This document shows positions 26,360-35,003 of a stretch of 54,697 nt of DNA, in pieces. Both the position numbers and the translations under genes were made by a program. Source of the stretch: Chitinophagales bacterium (GTDB lineage Bacteria; Bacteroidota; Bacteroidia; Chitinophagales; UBA2359); NCBI GenBank assembly GCA_016787295.1, contig JAEUUX010000189.1, positions 1-54,697 of the forward strand. Direction: 5' to 3'. Below the pieces are notes generated by a model. It did no database searches and had not been told where the DNA came from. It saw only the letters and a list, made by a program, of their open reading frames with translations. The stretch's first letter is position 1. Every line of letters begins with the position of its first letter.

Positions 26360-26400
26360 TTTGATAACGACCTTAAAAAAGAACAGACTCAATTATCAAA
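26360..26400. repeat. solo end or relic of the TTTGATAACGA-type repeat element
   Basis: TTTGATAACGACCTTAAAAA (26360 onward) closely matches the left terminal inverted repeat of the 395-bp element at 27865, and AATTATCAAA (26391-26400) reads as a partial inverted partner. Only 41 bases separate the two ends, so this would be a shrunken or minimal copy. Confidence 0.4.
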
Positions 26401-27645
26401 CTAATTTGCGTTGAGTAGGTATTTTTTTCGTGCTTTGAGCAATTTGGATAATTGTCTATAAGACTTACGATTAATCCAATTTTTTGTTTGCAAATAGCGC
26501 AATTGCTTTCCATACAGTGCTATGTCTTGCATTGTTGGTAGTTGTGCTATTTGCTCGGGCTGTGGTGTTTGAGTACCTATATTATGATATTTGACGAAAT
26601 TGTTCCAATTTTCGGTTGATAACAAAAATGGTCTGCGGTATGTTCTTTCATAAAAAATCAAATACGTTAGCGAATAGCAATTAGTATCTTTAAGCCATAT
26701 TTTGTTTCTTTTTAAATATGCTAACTGTAATGGCGAAATATCTTCACAAGTCACAATGCTCATCGTATCTGGATTATACGCATAAAAAGGAGCATAGGCT
26801 GTATAATAGGGAATATAGGGTGTCATATTATCAGGAATAAGGGCTGTCTTGTTCTCTTGGTAACGATATGTACATATTACTGGATAATAATTACCTGGTT
26901 CTTCTATCTCCCGCGTAGTTGCGGGCGACATTAGGACTTCTTGCTCATAGCTTTCGTACAAAGCAGGCACGACAATGCGTTCTTTTTGTAGTGGATTACG
27001 ACCTGTGGCTATGCTATCTATTATCAAAACCTTAAAACTTTGGTATTGTGCAGGTATCGTTTCTTCAACCTGTAGCTCAGGAATATATTTAACATAAGTT
27101 TGTTTCCATATTTCATATACAGGAGGAAGGATACTTTTTTTCCAAAAACAAGTGTCAATTTTTTGGATAGTATCATAACAAATAGCACTTATCTTGGCAG
27201 TATAGTCTTTGCGTTTTATCCATATAGTATAGGCTGGAATTGTCTCGTGTTTTATTTTTAGGGTGTCTATTACATAGGGAGGGGAAATGATTTTTTTATA
27301 TGCTGGTTTGATTAAAACCTTTTGTTCTATGGTTTTATAAATAGGTTGACGATAGCCTTCGTATGCTTGTTTAATGCTTATCTGTTTGGTTTCTGTTCTA
27401 AATACGCCTGAACCAATTTCGGCACGTGTACCATCTCCTTTAAAAAAGGACTCCGTCCTCGTTTCATACACATAATAAGGGTCATAAATAGTATCGGGCA
27501 AAAAGTTATAGCGTTTTAAAAAAGCGGCTACAGATTGCTGTTTTAGTGGCTTTTTTAGCTCGTGGGTGTTTTGTGCTACTGCTACTATGGCAGGTAACAA
27601 TAGGCACAAAACGAGGCATTTTACTATAGATTGAGATAGTTGCAT
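26401..27645 (-). CDS. secreted protein of unknown function with VLxxPA-type repeats
   Basis: The 414-residue protein has a signal peptide (cleaved near AVAQ-N, about residue 25). Residues of about 85-260 carry irregular repeats in which a short strand is followed by Pro-Ala and an aromatic residue: KVLIKPAYKKI, HETIPAYTIW, EETIPAQYQSFKVL, IVVPALYESYEQEVLMSPA. Similar PA-repeat strands occur in some cell-envelope proteins of Bacteroidota, often before a C-terminal envelope-binding domain, but here the last 150 residues match nothing I know. No T9SS signal or lipobox is present, so a periplasmic location is likely. A TATCTTTG box at 27712-27719 probably starts its transcript. Confidence 0.6.
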   Translation of the reverse strand: MQLSQSIVKCLVLCLLLPAIVAVAQNTHELKKPLKQQSVAAFLKRYNFLPDTIYDPYYVYETRTESFFKGDGTRAEIGSGVFRTETKQISIKQAYEGYRQPIYKTIEQKVLIKPAYKKIISPPYVIDTLKIKHETIPAYTIWIKRKDYTAKISAICYDTIQKIDTCFWKKSILPPVYEIWKQTYVKYIPELQVEETIPAQYQSFKVLIIDSIATGRNPLQKERIVVPALYESYEQEVLMSPATTREIEEPGNYYPVICTYRYQENKTALIPDNMTPYIPYYTAYAPFYAYNPDTMSIVTCEDISPLQLAYLKRNKIWLKDTNCYSLTYLIFYERTYRRPFLLSTENWNNFVKYHNIGTQTPQPEQIAQLPTMQDIALYGKQLRYLQTKNWINRKSYRQLSKLLKARKKYLLNAN

Positions 27646-27711
27646 GCTAAAGGTAGAGATGATTGATGGTTAATCAGAAAGGGTATTGACAAAGGAGCGG
27701 GTTTAGAAGTG

Positions 27712-27719
27712 CAAAGATA
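27712..27719 (-). promoter_or_regulatory. Bacteroidota-type -7 box (TATCTTTG) for the 414-residue gene
   Basis: The minus strand reads TATCTTTGC, matching TAnnTTTG, 66 bases before the start codon at 27645. The rest of 27646-27864 holds nothing else I can identify. Confidence 0.45.
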
Positions 27720-27864
27720 GGTATATTTGCTTAATTTGTAGTTATTTAGCAGACAATAGCACACAAAAACTTCATTAGCAGCACAAAAACAGTAGGTATA
27801 TAGAATAAAAAACGAAAAATGGTATTGGAAATAGCGGGTAAAAAATTAGTTTGATGTACTACAA

Positions 27865-28723
27865 TTTGATAACGATATTAAAAAAGTAGTTTTAGCTTGT
27901 GTTGTTCTAAAAAAATGACAAATGCATGATATTTGATAATGACATTCTGATAAGTACCTTATCAAGTCCTTATTTGTTATTATCCAAACAACCCAATTAG
28001 CTGACAATATTACCAGCTCAAAATAATAAAAACCCCGATGGGGTGACACGTTTATAGCCTCAAAACAATAGAATAATTAACATAAACCCCGATGGGGTGA
28101 CACATTATTCGACAAAACATGACATCATTTCACCCCATCGGGGTTTATGTCTTTTTTTGTTCCGTTTTTTTGCTATAAACCTATCACCCTTTCAGGGTTT
28201 ATTTATACTGAATTGAAAATACTTTTCGGATTTGACAATAGACGATGTCACGCACTCATTCCAAAATGTAACATCAATTGGCGACCATTTTCCATTCCTC
28301 CAAATGCTATTGTCAGGCGATAAATGGTGATTTAGCTGGTTTGCTCACCCAAACAGCAGCAAAAAAAGGTGTTCTTTTTCGAGTGGATTCGTGCGGCGTG
28401 CTGTGGTCTTTGCTTAATTTTGTGGTAGCAAGCAAAATCGTAGGCATTTTGTCTGTTTTTTCGTATTAGCTACCACAAAATGTAGGCAATCGTTAAGGCA
28501 ATTTATCGTTTTTTGTCTGTTTAGCCGTCACTTTCATGCCTCAACGACCGAAACAGCACTATTTCGGGTGACGAAAATAGTGTAGGCAGATGTACGTTTT
28601 TTGTGACTGTAATTATTCGACTGTCAACATTTTACAAAATCCGAAGACTGTATTCAATTTAGTATAAATACTTTCTTATCGTTGCTATTTTCAGAAATAC
28701 CACTTAATAATGTCGCTATCAAA
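27865..28723. mobile_element. 395-bp MITE-like element, copy 1, interrupted by a nested element
   Basis: The ends are imperfect inverted repeats: the left end begins TTTGATAACGATATTA (27865) and the right end, read inward, begins TTTGATAGCGACATTATTAA (28723). Removing the nested insert at 28201-28669 leaves about 390 bases that align along their whole length with 49377-49771. Inside is a perfect 20-bp hairpin (28081-28100 with 28130-28149) followed by a T7 run, a preceding direct copy of its CCCCGATGGGGTGACA core (28033 onward), and a smaller ATAAACC/GGGTTTAT hairpin. It has no coding frame, so it would need a transposase in trans. Confidence 0.65.
28201..28669. mobile_element. 469-bp nested non-coding element with 34-bp terminal inverted repeats
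   Basis: The left end (28201-28234) and the reverse complement of the right end (28635-28669) both begin ATTTATACTRAATTGAA and share CGGATTT further in; about 27 of 34 positions agree. The other copy of the host repeat (49705-49725) lacks this insert, showing an empty site. No transposase-like reading frame is present; one 63-codon frame inside has no supporting features. It behaves like a second MITE family. Confidence 0.6.
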
Positions 28724-28724
28724 A

Positions 28725-28748
28725 TTTGATAACGATATTAAAAAAGTA
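28725..28748 (+). repeat. extra left end of the 395-bp element
   Basis: The 24 bases TTTGATAACGATATTA... are identical to the start of copy 1 (27865-27888) and follow its right end after one base. Counting the two bases before each, 26 bases are identical. It is either a truncated third copy or a duplicated end. Confidence 0.5.
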
Positions 28749-28779
28749 TCCCATGTTATTAAAAAACAAACCCAACGAG

Positions 28780-29297
28780 CTGCAAGGTCATTTTGCAGGT
28801 CTGCAAAGTCATTTTGCAGGTCTGCAAGGTCATTTGTAAGTCTGCAAAGTCATTTTGCAAGTCTGCAAAGTCATTTTGCAGGTCTGCAAGGTCATTTGTA
28901 AGTCTGCAAAGTCATTTTGCAAGTCTGCAAAGTCATTTTGCAGGTCTGCAAAGTCATTTTGCAAGTCTGCAAAGTCATTTTGCAGGTCTGCAAAGTCATT
29001 TTGCAAGTCTGCAAAGTCATTTTGCAAGTCTGCAAGGTCATTTTGCAAGTCTGCAAGGTCATTTTGCAAGTCTGCAAGGTCATTTTGCAGGTCTGCAAGG
29101 TCATTTGTAAGTCTGCAAAGTCATTTTGCAAGTCTGCAAAGTCATTTTGCAAGTCTGCAAAGTCATTTTGCAAGTCTGCAAAGTCATTTTGCAAGTCTGC
29201 AAAGTCATTTTGCAAGTCTGCAAGGTCATTTTGCAGGTCTGCAAGGTCATTTTGCAGGTCTGCAAAGTCATTTTGCAAGTCTGCAAGGTCATTTTTG
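28780..29297. repeat. 21-bp minisatellite, about 25 units
   Basis: The unit is close to TCTGCAAAGTCATTTTGCAAG (21 bases). Units differ mainly at two places, AAAG/AAGG and CAAG/CAGG. Three units are 20 bases long (CATTTGTAAG instead of CATTTTGCAAG). Each unit holds a small inverted repeat, TGCAAA...TTTGCA. Since 21 is a multiple of three and the unit lacks stops in most frames, long frames run through on both strands, but they are artefacts of the repeat. The array lies 140 bases before the Oar-like receptor gene. Confidence 0.92.
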
Positions 29298-29385
29298 CGG
29301 ACTCATAAGTTTAATGATAAACAGATAGCCAATAACTTAACAATAACTTAACATTGGGAAATCCGTATAGTTCAGAAAAACGACC

Positions 29386-29393
29386 TACCTTTG
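29386..29393 (+). promoter_or_regulatory. Bacteroidota-type -7 box (TACCTTTG) for the Oar-like receptor
   Basis: TACCTTTGCC matches TAnnTTTG, 48 bases before the start codon at 29441 and about 90 bases after the minisatellite. Confidence 0.55.
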
Positions 29394-29440
29394 CCCCAAA
29401 ATTCAACTAATCTGGTAATTTTATTCTATCTGTTAAGTTT

Positions 29441-32400
29441 ATGAAACAACAATTTGTACACATTTTGTTTTGTGTTTTTGTATTTTTGGGTGCTGCCCAG
29501 CAGTTATTTGCGCAAGGTAGCACAACAGCCGCTTTGGGCGGAACAGTAAGCGATGCCAAAGGCGAAACTTTGGTAGATGCAGCAGTTTTATTGGTGCATA
29601 CCCCAACAGGCACTGAGTACAGAACTACTACTAACATCGATGGACGCTATGCCCTCTTGAATTTGAATGTGGGAGGTCCTTACCAAGTAAAAGTTTCTTA
29701 TGTGGGCTATGAAGACCAAACAGTAAATAGCGTTTACTTGACTTTGGGTCAGATGCTTAAATTGGACATCATTTTGCAAGAAAAAGCTATGGAATTGGGA
29801 ACGGTTGATGTGATAGCTAATCGTAATGCTTTGATTGACGGTGAGCGCAATGGTGCCGAAACAAATATCGGTCGCCAACAAATTGCCAGCCTTCCTACCC
29901 TAAATCGTGACCTAAACGACTACACACGCCTAACGCCCCAAGCTTCTGTGAACGGAAGTGGGGCGATTTCTATTGCTGGTATGAACAACCGCTACAACTC
30001 CATTTTTATTGATGGAGCTATTAATAACGACGTTTTTGGTTTGTCGGCAAGTGGCACCAATGGCGGTCAAGCAGGCACTTCGCCTTTCAGTTTAGATGCG
30101 ATTGAAGAGTTTCAAATTGTCATTGCTCCTTTTGACGTGCGTTATGGCGGTTTTGCAGGTGGCGGTATCAATGCCGTTACCAAAAGTGGTAAAAACAATT
30201 TTGAAGGTTCGGTCTATACTTGGATGCGCAACCAAGACTTAGCAGGCAAAACTCCCACCGACCTCGAAACAACCGAACGCACCAAATTGCCCGATTTTTC
30301 GACCAAAGCAGTGGGTTTCCGTGTTGGAGGACCACTTATCAAAAACAAATTGTTCTTTTTCTTCAATGGTGAATTTTCGCGCGAAGAAACACCACAGCCT
30401 TACGACCTAAGTACTTATTCGGGCAGTAGCCGCGACAAAGACAACACTTTGGATACCCTCAACAGCCGTTTGGGAGACATTATTAACCGTTTGCAGTCGT
30501 TTGGGTACGACCCCGGCAGCTATGACGGTAGCACACGCCGCAACAATAGTGACAAGTTTTTGGTACGTTTGGATTGGAATGTTCACAAAAACCATCGCTT
30601 GATGTTGCGCCATAGCTATACAAAAGGTACAGCCGAAAAGCCACTTTCGAATAGTGTGACCGACATCAACTTCTCTAACTATGCAGAGTTTTTTCCATCT
30701 GCTACCAACTCTACCGCTTTGGAACTGAAAAGCACCATCAGCAACCGAGCCTCTAACAACCTAATTATTGGTTATACTTCGGTGCGCGACGACCGCGACC
30801 CCTTGGGTGGCGATTTCCCTGCGGTGATTATCCGCGACGGCAATGGACGTATCCGCTTTGGTAGCGAGCCATTCTCTGCTGCCAACGCTTTGAACCAAAA
30901 TATCTTGACCCTTACCGACAATTTTAGTTTCTACAAAGGCAAACACATTTTTACCATCGGCACACACAACGAATTTTACAAGTTCTACAATTTGTTTATT
31001 CGTCAAAACTATGGTCAATACGAATACAACTCTATCAACGATTTCTTGAACAATGCTTTACCACGCCAATATGACCACTCTTATTCGTTGGTAGACGACA
31101 AAACGGGTGACGGTTCTGCTGCGGCAGCCGAGTTCAACGCCATGCAGTTGGGTGTATATATACAAGACGAAATGGACGTGACCAAACGTTTGAAAGTTAC
31201 GGCAGGTTTGCGTTTAGATGTACCTATTTTCACACAACAACCTGCGATTGATGCCTATTTCAACGACACGGCTTTGGTAAAAATCCAAGAAGCCTACGCC
31301 AATACTACCGACGAATATTCGGGCAATGTAGTAAAAGATTTGTTGGCTGATGCCGAGTCGGGTGTGATGCCAACGGCGCAACTCATGTTTTCGCCACGTG
31401 TTGGTTTCAATTGGGACGTTTTGGGCAACCGCAAATTGCAAGTGCGCGGTGGTGCGGGTATATTCACCAGCCGTTTGCCTTTTGTGTGGGCAGGTGGTGC
31501 TTATACCAATAACGGTTTGACCATTGGTGGCGTTCGCAAATTGCAAAACCAATTGGATTCTACTTTTACTTTTATTCCCGATCCCAATGCACAATATACC
31601 CAAGCCGATTTTGGTAGCACCGATGCCAAACCACAAGGTGAAATGAACATCTTTACCAAAGACTTCAAATATCCCCAAATTGCTCGTATCAACTTGGGTA
31701 TCGACCACCAATTGCCTTGGGGCTTGGTAGCTACCTTAGAAGGTATGTATAGCAAAACTTTGAACAATGTAGTGTATTACAACGTCAATAATCGCCCATT
31801 TAGCTACGAATTGGGTGGCAATTATCCCGACAATCGCCCTGTGATAGACCCCACTGCTATCGATTCAAAATATGGTGGTGATGTATTTTTAGCAGCCAAC
31901 ACCAATCAAGGCTATAGCTATAACTTAACCGCACAATTGCAAAAACAATTTGATAAAGGTTTTGCAGCCAGCATTGCCTATACGTATGGCAAATCTATGG
32001 CTTTGAACGATGTTACGTCGTCTCAAAACTCTTCTCAATGGCGTTTTATGGAAAACGTAAATGGCCGCAACAACCTCGATTTGAGTGTATCTGATTTTGA
32101 CCTTGGACACCGCATTGTGGGTTATGTTTCTTATCGTTTAGACTATTTGAAACACGCCTCCACCACATTTACATTGGTTTATACAGGACAGTCTGGTTTG
32201 CCATTTTCGTATGTCTATGCGGGCAACATCAACCGCGAAGATAACAGCGACAACGATTTGATTTACATTCCAGCAACCGCCAGCGACATCAATTTGGTGC
32301 AATATGTAGTAGGTAGCGGAGCCACTGCTGATACGGTTACAGCAGCAGAACAATGGACAGCTTTAGATGCTTTCATCAACAATGACCCATATTTGAGCAA

Positions 32401-32773
32401 CAATCGCGGTCAGTATGCCGAACGCAATGCGTCGCGTATGCCCTTTACCCACAATTTTGACCTTCGTTTGGCACAAGAATTTTATATCAACACTAAAAAC
32501 AATACCAAACACCGTTTAGAAATTACGTTTGACGTGTTTAACTTCGGTAATTTATTAAATGCTAAATGGGGTAGACAATATTTTGTGTCTAATGATGCCT
32601 ATCGTCTTATCGATTTCAAAGGTTTCAAAAGCACCGACCCTGCTAATGCCGATTTCTTAGTGCCTACCTTTAATTTCACCAAAACAGGTGATACAGACAT
32701 TAAATCTATTGACGACTCTGGCGTTGTTAGCTCTCGTTGGCAAGGACAAATTGGTGTGCGTTATGCGTTCTAA
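29441..32773 (+). CDS. Oar-like TonB-dependent outer-membrane receptor
   Basis: The 1110-residue protein has a signal peptide (about 1-25, AQQLFAQG), a carboxypeptidase-regulatory-like Ig domain (about 28-105), a TonB plug domain (about 125-270; SIFIDGAINNDVFG and SLDAIEEFQIVIAPFDVRYGG are typical of the Oar group), and a beta barrel ending in GVRYAF. Oar-type receptors in Bacteroidota and Myxococcus move large or unknown substrates and in some species assist protein secretion. The gene stands alone, with no SusD partner next to it. It has its own -7 box, and a strong bidirectional terminator follows at 32824-32869. Substrate unknown. Confidence 0.9.
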   Translation: MKQQFVHILFCVFVFLGAAQQLFAQGSTTAALGGTVSDAKGETLVDAAVLLVHTPTGTEYRTTTNIDGRYALLNLNVGGPYQVKVSYVGYEDQTVNSVYLTLGQMLKLDIILQEKAMELGTVDVIANRNALIDGERNGAETNIGRQQIASLPTLNRDLNDYTRLTPQASVNGSGAISIAGMNNRYNSIFIDGAINNDVFGLSASGTNGGQAGTSPFSLDAIEEFQIVIAPFDVRYGGFAGGGINAVTKSGKNNFEGSVYTWMRNQDLAGKTPTDLETTERTKLPDFSTKAVGFRVGGPLIKNKLFFFFNGEFSREETPQPYDLSTYSGSSRDKDNTLDTLNSRLGDIINRLQSFGYDPGSYDGSTRRNNSDKFLVRLDWNVHKNHRLMLRHSYTKGTAEKPLSNSVTDINFSNYAEFFPSATNSTALELKSTISNRASNNLIIGYTSVRDDRDPLGGDFPAVIIRDGNGRIRFGSEPFSAANALNQNILTLTDNFSFYKGKHIFTIGTHNEFYKFYNLFIRQNYGQYEYNSINDFLNNALPRQYDHSYSLVDDKTGDGSAAAAEFNAMQLGVYIQDEMDVTKRLKVTAGLRLDVPIFTQQPAIDAYFNDTALVKIQEAYANTTDEYSGNVVKDLLADAESGVMPTAQLMFSPRVGFNWDVLGNRKLQVRGGAGIFTSRLPFVWAGGAYTNNGLTIGGVRKLQNQLDSTFTFIPDPNAQYTQADFGSTDAKPQGEMNIFTKDFKYPQIARINLGIDHQLPWGLVATLEGMYSKTLNNVVYYNVNNRPFSYELGGNYPDNRPVIDPTAIDSKYGGDVFLAANTNQGYSYNLTAQLQKQFDKGFAASIAYTYGKSMALNDVTSSQNSSQWRFMENVNGRNNLDLSVSDFDLGHRIVGYVSYRLDYLKHASTTFTLVYTGQSGLPFSYVYAGNINREDNSDNDLIYIPATASDINLVQYVVGSGATADTVTAAEQWTALDAFINNDPYLSNNRGQYAERNASRMPFTHNFDLRLAQEFYINTKNNTKHRLEITFDVFNFGNLLNAKWGRQYFVSNDAYRLIDFKGFKSTDPANADFLVPTFNFTKTGDTDIKSIDDSGVVSSRWQGQIGVRYAF

Positions 32774-32823
32774 GCAACTATTTGCATAGTGTTTATCGCT
32801 TTTTAGACTAATACGCAAAAACA

Positions 32824-32869
32824 AAAAACGGCTAAAGCCCATTGGAGGGTTTTAGCCGTTTTTTTTTGA
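32824..32869. terminator. bidirectional terminator after the Oar-like receptor gene
   Basis: AACGGCTAAA and TTTAGCCGTT (within 32824-32861) form a strong stem extended by CCC/GGG, with T8 on the plus strand side and A6 on the other. It serves both the receptor gene and the convergent TPR gene. Confidence 0.85.
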
Positions 32870-32900
32870 AATATATTAAGAAAAAGGCAAATCTTCTTTT

Positions 32901-33503
32901 TTACAAACACTTTAATACCTCCATCAACTCCATAACTTTAGGTTCGTTGGTATTGATCATTTGCAAAATAACACAAGCCTTTTCGTAGTCATATTGTTTG
33001 ACGTAGGCAATTGCCAGATACCATTTCGCATCACTCCAATAAATACTCGATTCAACTTTTCGTAGTTGGGCAACAACCTGTTCATATTTTTTTTCTTTAA
33101 GATAATACAAGCCATTTTTATAGTATTGATCAGGAGACGCTTCATTGTTATCGTTTCCTCTTAGATAACTCGCATCATTATCAACATTGAGTATATACCT
33201 ATCTGCTATTTCTTGGGGTTTGTCGGGTATATTTTGCAAGATAAGAAAAGGCACAAGTATCAACAATGCAGCAACAATAATCAACCAAATTCTCCAATCT
33301 CGTTGTTGTGGCTCGTCTTTCGAGTCATCATTTGGAGCATCTACATTGGTTTGGGGGTTTTGTTTTTGAGCATCAATGAGTTGCTGATAATGTTTACGGC
33401 GTTCTCGATTGCCTTTAACTTCCAAAATAGTTTGCAACAACGTTTGTTGCTCTACATCTGAAAGTTGTTCATTGTTTTTATATTTGTCTACTATATCTTT
33501 CAT
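32901..33503 (-). CDS. one-TM protein with TPR-like C-terminus, putative anti-sigma or signalling partner (pair 1)
   Basis: The 200-residue protein has a cytoplasmic-looking N-terminal part (1-68), one membrane helix (about 71-89) and a C-terminal part with TPR-like helices (about 125-195; QYYKNGLYYLKEKKYEQVV). It is a paralogue of the 47334-48068 product: both N-termini share the pattern KYxxxExLxxxEQxxLL...KK/K about residues 7-48, and both have one TM and a TPR tail. Each follows an ECF-like sigma gene on the same strand by 111-114 bases. By analogy to membrane anti-sigma factors I infer that the N-terminal part binds the sigma factor while the TPR part senses an external partner. No zinc-finger anti-sigma motif is present. 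Confidence 0.6.
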   Translation of the reverse strand: MKDIVDKYKNNEQLSDVEQQTLLQTILEVKGNRERRKHYQQLIDAQKQNPQTNVDAPNDDSKDEPQQRDWRIWLIIVAALLILVPFLILQNIPDKPQEIADRYILNVDNDASYLRGNDNNEASPDQYYKNGLYYLKEKKYEQVVAQLRKVESSIYWSDAKWYLAIAYVKQYDYEKACVILQMINTNEPKVMELMEVLKCL

Positions 33504-33547
33504 TGTTATTTTTTATTTAAAAGCGTTATTAGAAGTTATTTATAAAG

Positions 33548-33590
33548 TAGAAGCTTATTTTTTTGACAAGTACATAGAAATGTTGTTAAG
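33548..33590 (-). repeat. imperfect copy of the sigma gene's 3' end
   Basis: This 43-base segment matches 33608-33650 (the last codons of the sigma gene and its stop) at about 36 positions with one indel. It lies 60 bases downstream of the original in the spacer to the TPR gene. In the intact gene the stretch encodes QHFYALAKN-stop; here a related frame gives QHFYVLVKK. Confidence 0.5.
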
Positions 33591-33614
33591 GTTTATATAT
33601 AGAAAGATAGAAGT

Positions 33615-34511
33615 TTAATTTTTGGCAAGTGCATAGAAGTGTTGACGTAATTTTTGGAGGCAATCATATTTTCGTTTGTTAATACCATTTTTATCCTTGT
33701 ACCCAAATTCTTTTATCATATCAACCAAACGTCTTCCTTCAATAATGTATTTTGTAAGAAGTGTTCTGCATTGTTCGCATAACTCTTGCAATGCTTTCTC
33801 AGCATTAATTATCATTTGGTCATCGATTTCGGGATAGTCTATATCTGCCACAATGATGGGATGGGTGTAATAATCGACCAAAGTGAAAATCTTTTGTTTT
33901 TGTAACATTCTCTGGTAATGTTGTTTTGCCATTAATGTAAACAAAAATTCCATATTTCCGTATTTAATTTTTCCTTCGATAAGTTTTCTCCTAAATTCGA
34001 TATTGGCATCTATGGTAGCATCTACCAAGTCGTCTATATTGGCTTTAGGATATTCGCGCTGTAGCCAAGTTACACATTTTTCATAATGCAACACAAAAGT
34101 TCTTTCAAACAATTGTTCATTTCCTTGTCTCAGCTCGGAAAGCATCTGTTCAAAAACATATTTACTTAACTCGAAGTTGCCTTTCGTTATTTTTTCGTGA
34201 TTTTCTATCAACTGTTCAGCACACTTCAGCCAATAGTCAGGCGCGTTTATTTCAGCCAAAGTTATTTTAGCCGAAACAATGCCATCTTGTACAGATTGGA
34301 ACAATATATCGATAAGATATTCTGCCTCATTTTCGGTGAGGGTAGCATTATACATCATGTAACTTTTCAGCACACCTATTTGGTTGGTTACAATGTGCAT
34401 ACTAAATAATTTGCTATGGCGTTCGTTTATCAATTCGTCTTTGATTCGTTCCATTATTTCGTATGAAACCATATTATTATACTGATTACTTGTAAATTGA
34501 TTTGTTGCCAT
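33615..34511 (-). CDS. ECF-like sigma-70 factor with N-terminal extension (pair 1)
   Basis: The 298-residue product has about 130 residues of unknown helical sequence, then a sigma region 2-like part (about 135-210; FVLHYEKCVTWLQREYPKA, NIDDLVDATIDANIEFRRKL) and a region 4-like part (about 235-298) with the KRKYDCLQKLR helix usual in Bacteroidota ECF sigma factors. It would direct RNA polymerase to a private promoter set. I start at ATG 34511; the only longer option is a TTG at 34565 that adds a basic 18-residue tail. A TPR membrane protein gene follows by 111 bases, making a probable sigma/regulator pair like that at 47334-49106. The 3' end is partly repeated downstream. Confidence 0.68.
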   Translation of the reverse strand: MATNQFTSNQYNNMVSYEIMERIKDELINERHSKLFSMHIVTNQIGVLKSYMMYNATLTENEAEYLIDILFQSVQDGIVSAKITLAEINAPDYWLKCAEQLIENHEKITKGNFELSKYVFEQMLSELRQGNEQLFERTFVLHYEKCVTWLQREYPKANIDDLVDATIDANIEFRRKLIEGKIKYGNMEFLFTLMAKQHYQRMLQKQKIFTLVDYYTHPIIVADIDYPEIDDQMIINAEKALQELCEQCRTLLTKYIIEGRRLVDMIKEFGYKDKNGINKRKYDCLQKLRQHFYALAKN

Positions 34512-34765
34512 AAAGGTAAGTAGTTTTCGTCGTTTATCAAAATTTTTTCTTGTATAATACTCCAATCAACTCAAGATTACCAAAAATCGCCTCGAATTTT
34601 ATAAAAAACTACAGTTTTTTTCTATTCGCCCTAAATTATAGCTTTATAACGTGCTAAAACAAAGATTTTGTGGTTTGTTAAGGAATCTTTTACCTCTTGT
34701 TGGCTTTTATGAGCATGTCATTAAAGTTGAGGAGTATCTTGTTTTTGAAAGTGCTAAAATTTATT

Positions 34766-34953
34766 TTTATTTTTTTGAAAGTTTTGTAATCTTTTTTTGA
34801 TTTTTATATTATACTATCAAACAATAAATTTAAATTATTTTTTATTTTTTTGAAAGTTTTGTAATCTTTTTTTGATTTTTATATTATATTATTGTGTAAA
34901 AATGTTGATTTTTAAAAAAATAGTAATCTTTTTTTGATTTTCTCATCATACTA
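34766..34953 (+). repeat. three AT-rich tandem-like repeats upstream of the beta-barrel receptor
   Basis: A block containing GTAATCTTTTTTTGATTTT followed by ATATTATACTAT-like sequence occurs at 34786, 34861 and 34923 (spacing 75 and 62 bases). The first two are almost identical over more than 50 bases including TTTTTTTGAAAGTTTT before the core. They fill the 34512-35003 gap just ahead of the receptor gene; the remainder (34512-34765) shows no features. Confidence 0.7.
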
Positions 34954-35003
34954 TTAGACAAAAATAGTAATTTATTTTTTTAATTTTTTAATATTTGACT
35001 ATT

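Noticed and set aside
28278-28469. 63-codon frame inside the nested element
   Set aside because: No transposase motif, no conserved-looking composition, and it is wholly inside a non-coding element with inverted ends.
28780-29297. CRISPR array
   Set aside because: The repeats are directly adjacent with no unique spacers, and no cas genes are present.
28793-29351. Long reading frames on both strands through the minisatellite
   Set aside because: The 21-base period is a multiple of three and has few stops, so frames stay open by construction. Frames exist on both strands with the same repeated residues and no start context.
34512-34565. TTG start for the pair-1 sigma gene
   Set aside because: It adds a basic 18-residue tail not seen in pair 2, and an ATG is available at 34511.
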